Below, piece after piece: positions 61,091-64,000 of a DNA stretch of 64,000 nt. The translations under genes and the position numbers were made by a program. The DNA is taken from positions 7,254,001 to 7,318,000 of the forward strand of contig NC_045131.1 in assembly GCF_007655135.1 (NCBI RefSeq). Reading direction: 5' to 3'. Source of the DNA: Punica granatum (Eukaryota; Streptophyta; Magnoliopsida; Myrtales; Lythraceae). The notes beneath the pieces are model-generated. The model was not told where the DNA came from, did not search any database, and saw only the letters and a list, made by a program, of their open reading frames with translations. The stretch's first letter is position 1; every line of letters starts with the position of its first letter.

Positions 61091-61599
61091 AGCTACGAGA
61101 TAGGACTTTAATATACGTGAAGCAACTGTCTAAAACATCAAAGCGGGGAAAATGAGAATTTCTGAATGAGATACGCAAAATTTCTAACCCAAAACACCAT
61201 AATCTTGTAAAGCCGCATGGGTGTTGTATGGAAGGGAACCAATACAATCTTGAACGGGCACTTTCCAGTAAATCATTTATTCTTAAAAATATCGTGGTTA
61301 ATGTTTTTTTTTTTTTAATCAGATTTTACTGCACCCATTGTCTTATTCCTTTTTTCTTTCATTGATTTTCCTTCAGGACGTGAGGAGCAGAGATTGAACT
61401 TAGACTGGGCCACAAGGAGGAAATTTTGCATTGGAATTGCCAAAGGATTGACATATCTGCACGAGGAGTCTGCCCTCAAAATTGTGCATCGAGACATTAA
61501 AGTGACAATTGTGCTGCTTGATACAGACTTCAATGCGAAGATTTCGGACTTCGGATTGGCGAAAAATCTATGAAGTGGAGAAGACATACATGAGCACTA

Positions 61600-61850
61600 G
61601 ACCCACTGGAATAATGTAAGTTTTTAGTTAATTAAGTACGGATCGAGTTTGTTTCTTAAGCTACTGAGATTACCTGTGATGGTTGTTTTTGTTTTCAATT
61701 GGCAATGATTACATGGTTCATGAATACGTGAGGAGGGTCACTCGACTGTCAAGCAAGATTCTAATTAAATTCTAATGTATTATTTCTGCAATGTGTTTTC
61801 TCGTCCAGTTCAACATATATAATTCCTTTATATACTGTTTGTTTGTAGAC
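61600..61850. pseudogene. Remaining scraps of receptor-kinase copy E
   Basis: Bases 61610-61760 hold an intron and the start of the next kinase exon (YMVHEYVRR-like in place of YMAPEYVR), broken after about 45 bases. From 61762 to 61860 the sequence jumps to intron material seen earlier at 59045-59145, showing a local rearrangement. Confidence 0.6.
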
Positions 61851-61854
61851 TTAA

Positions 61855-62150
61855 ATCCTGTTAGCTGACCTTCTCACATGCACTTGCTACAGTATAAGTG
61901 CCCTTCTTATGAGCAATCCAAACAATCCTATCACCTCATTCTCTCTATGCCCTGAGCTTCACTCCCAATAATATGCATTTCAGCTAATTTGCTCCTCTTC
62001 CATTCCCATCTCCCTTCATTGATAATAGCAAATACCTTTACTTTCTCAGTCAATCCAGTGCCACTTACACCATTTCCCTGAAATCTGTACCGTTTGATTC
62101 TACCTTTTAGTTTCTGACCAAATTATGTCTACTTTGATTGAGTTTTCCCA
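61855..62150 (-). mobile_element. LINE ORF2 C-terminal fragment
   Basis: The minus strand reads KVKVFAIINEGRWEWKRSKLAE and, further on, a GTYTVASACEKVS stretch. This is the pattern of the region before the zf-RVT domain in plant LINE ORF2 (…W-W…, then GxYxVxSAW). Small frameshifts are present. It is unlike the LINE at 30754-35840 in detail, so it comes from another subfamily. Confidence 0.5.
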
Positions 62151-62409
62151 GCTTTGTTTGTGAGCTCAAATCTATACTATGTGGTATTTTTGATGTTTTA
62201 AGTAATAAAGAGCCATGCTACCTGCATTGAAAAGAAAGAAAAACAAGATAATTTATGTTCAATGGACTCACATCGGGCTTTCTCGGAGCATGGAAGGTTC
62301 TTCTTCAAGCACCAATCGAGTCTAAAATCAAGATATAAAAGAGAAAATTAGCAAATGCATGCTAATACAATATGATGATAAAACAAGCTAGCAAATGTAG
62401 TTCTTACTC

Positions 62410-62960
62410 GATTTGTATGTTGGGTCTCTGAATGCATTACCAGCCCTAGATTTTCTGTTTTGATCAATGGTATTATGAAAGAAGGACCTGAGGCAAGGTT
62501 GTCCCCTTTCTCCTTATCAATTGGTTTTGCATGTGGAAGTGTTGTCTAAACTCATTGTTTCCAAGGGAGCTTGGCTATCATCCATCTTGTAAGAAAGTGG
62601 AATTGACCACACTTAGGATTTGCCAATGACTTGATAATATTCCTTAAGGGCAAGGGTAGTTTAATTAGAGGCATCCTGCAAATATTTGATCAGTTTATAA
62701 AATGTCCGGCTTGAAGTTGAATCCCGAAAAGTCTAAGATCTTCCATGCTGGTATCACTAGAATGTAGCACGAGAAACGATTCCTAAAAATGGATTCAAGG
62801 CTGGCTCTTTGCCAGGAGATACTTGGGAGTTCTATTATTGCCAGGTATACTCAGGGATAAGGTGTGCAAGCCCCTTATTGGAAGAATAACCGATAGAATC
62901 GTTGGAAAGTTGTCCTATGCTGGGAGACTCCAACTTAGTAACTATGTTAGACACTCCCCG
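62410..62960 (+). mobile_element. LINE reverse-transcriptase fragment (decayed)
   Basis: Broken frames give INGIMKEG, RQGCPLSPYQLVLHVEVLSK, FANDLIIFLKGKGSL and SGLKLNPEKSKIFHAGIT, the last part of a LINE reverse transcriptase. The catalytic FADD is changed to FAND. The fragment ends at about 62960, where a scrap of the WD40-like gene begins. Confidence 0.65.
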
Positions 62961-62964
62961 GTTA

Positions 62965-63350
62965 ACTACAATCTCAGAGCCTAAGACAAGCTTGATTTGT
63001 AAACTAGGATGAAAAAGGTAACTCTCAAGAAATTCGTGGTGTAGAAGAGGTACCATTTCCCTTAGTCTCAGCCCAATTATAGTCCAGATCAGCTTTGCAA
63101 TAATGAGATCCTGGCCACTTGTTATATAAAAGTTACTTGTGTTGCAGTCGGGGTACCACAAAAGGTGATCGTCAAACAACGTCACGAGCTCCCCTCAGAA
63201 GTTTCAAACAGAGACTATCCGGTTCCTGAATGTTAAGAACAACTTATTCTTGTAGAGGAAGATAAAGGCTGATGGGGTCATAAACTGTGTCCATGTGAAT
63301 TCCACAAGCTAAGTATTGCCAACCTATCAAAATCATTACGAAAAAGTTAT
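62965..63350 (-). pseudogene. Third, partial copy of the WD40-like gene (one exon)
   Basis: Minus-strand match to the 277-nt exon at 39675-39951 and its flanks (DDHLLWYPDCNTSNFYITSGQDLII), including the donor side near 63050 and the intron start after 63325. It has a small deletion and changed codons and no neighbouring exons. It is more diverged than the other two copies, so this is an older event. Confidence 0.75.
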
Positions 63351-63387
63351 ATTGCAAAAGCTGGCTCGTTGGTTAAGAGATATAGGA

Positions 63388-63592
63388 GGGGTGTGCACAG
63401 ATACCGAGTATATTCGGAACCGGTCGGAACCTACCCATTATGGTAGGATCTGGGTAGCGCGTATTGAAAATAGGATAGGTCTGGGTATTAAAATACGATA
63501 CCGGTGAAAATCGATTTCGATTCCGGTTATTGCATATAGGGTACCTAAAACTAGAATTGAAACCGATATCCAGACTCGATAATAATTTCCCT
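63388..63592. mobile_element. hAT-like element end (same family as 17747-19269)
   Basis: Begins AGGGGTGTGCACAGATACCG and continues through 'ggaaccggtcggaacctacc', closely matching the reverse complement of 19105-19268. The second terminus was not found; the sequence runs into LINE DNA at about 63595. It is a truncated element or a solo end. Confidence 0.65.
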
Positions 63593-63597
63593 CATTA

Positions 63598-64000
63598 AGA
63601 AAGGTATCTCTATACTAGTGAACAACTCTAGCTTTAAGAAAGGTACTCTTTCGGTGCGATACCTGGGGCTCCCTCTTGTCTCTGGAAAGCTTTCCTCGAA
63701 GAACTGTGAGACTCATACTGAGAGAATCCTAAAGCAAATCAGGAGCTGGTCAGTGAAGCACCTGTCCTACGCGGATCGGGTACAGTTGATCAATTCTGTA
63801 CTCTTCAGCATGACCAGCTACTGGTGTACCCACTTTATTCTTTCCCAAGAAAGTGGTCAAACTGGTGCAGCAGCAGTGCAGATCCTTTCTTTGGAAAGGC
63901 CTTGAGCAGCATACAGGTGGAGCAAAGGTCAGTTGGGAAACTATATGTCTCCTAAAGTCTGACGGAGGACTCGACATCAAGGATCTAACTCTGTGGAATA
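63598..64000 (+). mobile_element. LINE ORF2 fragment running off the window
   Basis: Very similar to 34315-34700 of the young LINE (FKKGTLSVRYLGLPLVSGK, WSVKHLSYADRVQLINSV). A frameshift occurs near 63840 (the family reads FILPKKVVKLVQQ). It continues past the window end. High similarity suggests it belongs to the same subfamily. Confidence 0.85.

Larger units (their letters stand above)
56590..61590 (+). pseudogene. LRR VIII-2/malectin receptor-like kinase pseudogene E
   Basis: Malectin exons occur three times in the tandem repeat: 56700-56802 with 56886-57060, 57685-57785 with 57870-58045, and 58668-58766 with 58850-59050. They read RVRLHFAEIQFYDDQTFSSL and then KVLENFNIMEAAGGARIG. After the last copy come VYGPLITTIIVTP, a transmembrane exon (59148-59240, IVGLVIALLICIILVV), a P-loop exon (59322-59432, EFTLRQL, NRIGE then TGA at 59408-59410, GFGPVYK) and kinase exons at 61088-61285 (stop in GK*EFLNEI) and 61377-61573 ([22 protein letters not shown]). 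A G-run frameshift ends each malectin exon. The locus has no LRR exons and cannot make a receptor. Confidence 0.85.

Noticed and set aside
1..64000. LTR retrotransposons, tRNA or rRNA genes
   Set aside because: Looked for paired LTRs with primer-binding sites, integrase/protease motifs and cloverleaf sequences by eye; none was convincing.

Overview
This is a piece of a plant nuclear genome, almost certainly a eudicot. Evidence is the intron-rich genes with GT-AG junctions, plant L1-type LINEs, and fragments of plant-only families: leucine-rich-repeat/malectin receptor kinases (LRR VIII-2 type), a class III peroxidase, an NDR1/HIN1-like LEA_2 family and LURP-one-related sequence. The dense tandem and inverted duplication of receptor-kinase remnants would suit a woody dicot such as a Myrtales species, but the species cannot be fixed from sequence alone.

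Layout. 1-9.6 kb: a very large inverted repeat (arms about 4 kb, centre near 4.65 kb) carrying two divergent, decayed copies of a receptor kinase, each bounded by the same GC-rich element, followed by a third kinase fragment. 9.6-12.4 kb: a decayed LINE. 12.4-14.6 kb: the LRR half of another receptor kinase on the minus strand, with a stop codon and a strange hairpin. 14.6-23.2 kb: mostly AT-rich intergenic DNA, but at 17.75-19.27 kb lies a 1.5 kb hAT-like element that has captured part of a SKP1 gene. 23.9-28.1 kb and 38.3-43.15 kb: two same-strand copies of a WD40-like gene. The second is complete (8 exons, 474 codons plus stop by my model). The first lost both ends yet still reads as one open frame of 423 codons. 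Between them lie a decayed class III peroxidase gene (28.5-30.2 kb) and a nearly intact LINE with a clear target-site duplication (30.74-35.85 kb). 45.4-46.0 kb repeats 23.2-23.95 kb in inverted orientation.

46.2-54.9 kb: three LEA_2 genes on the plus strand; two are intact and one is broken, and the last two belong to a tandem duplication with units of about 3.5 and 3.1 kb. 55.5-61.6 kb: another decayed receptor kinase, whose malectin exon pair has been tripled in a 983-bp tandem repeat mixed with a short palindromic satellite, and whose kinase exon is interrupted by a CACTA-like element. 61.6-64 kb: a mosaic of LINE scraps, a third scrap of the WD40-like gene and a second end of the hAT-like family.

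Functionally, only four genes look able to make protein: the two WD40-like paralogues and the two LEA_2 proteins. The rest of the window is duplicated, inverted and transposon-shuffled gene debris. Exon limits were worked out by hand from splice consensus and family knowledge, with no alignment or RNA evidence.
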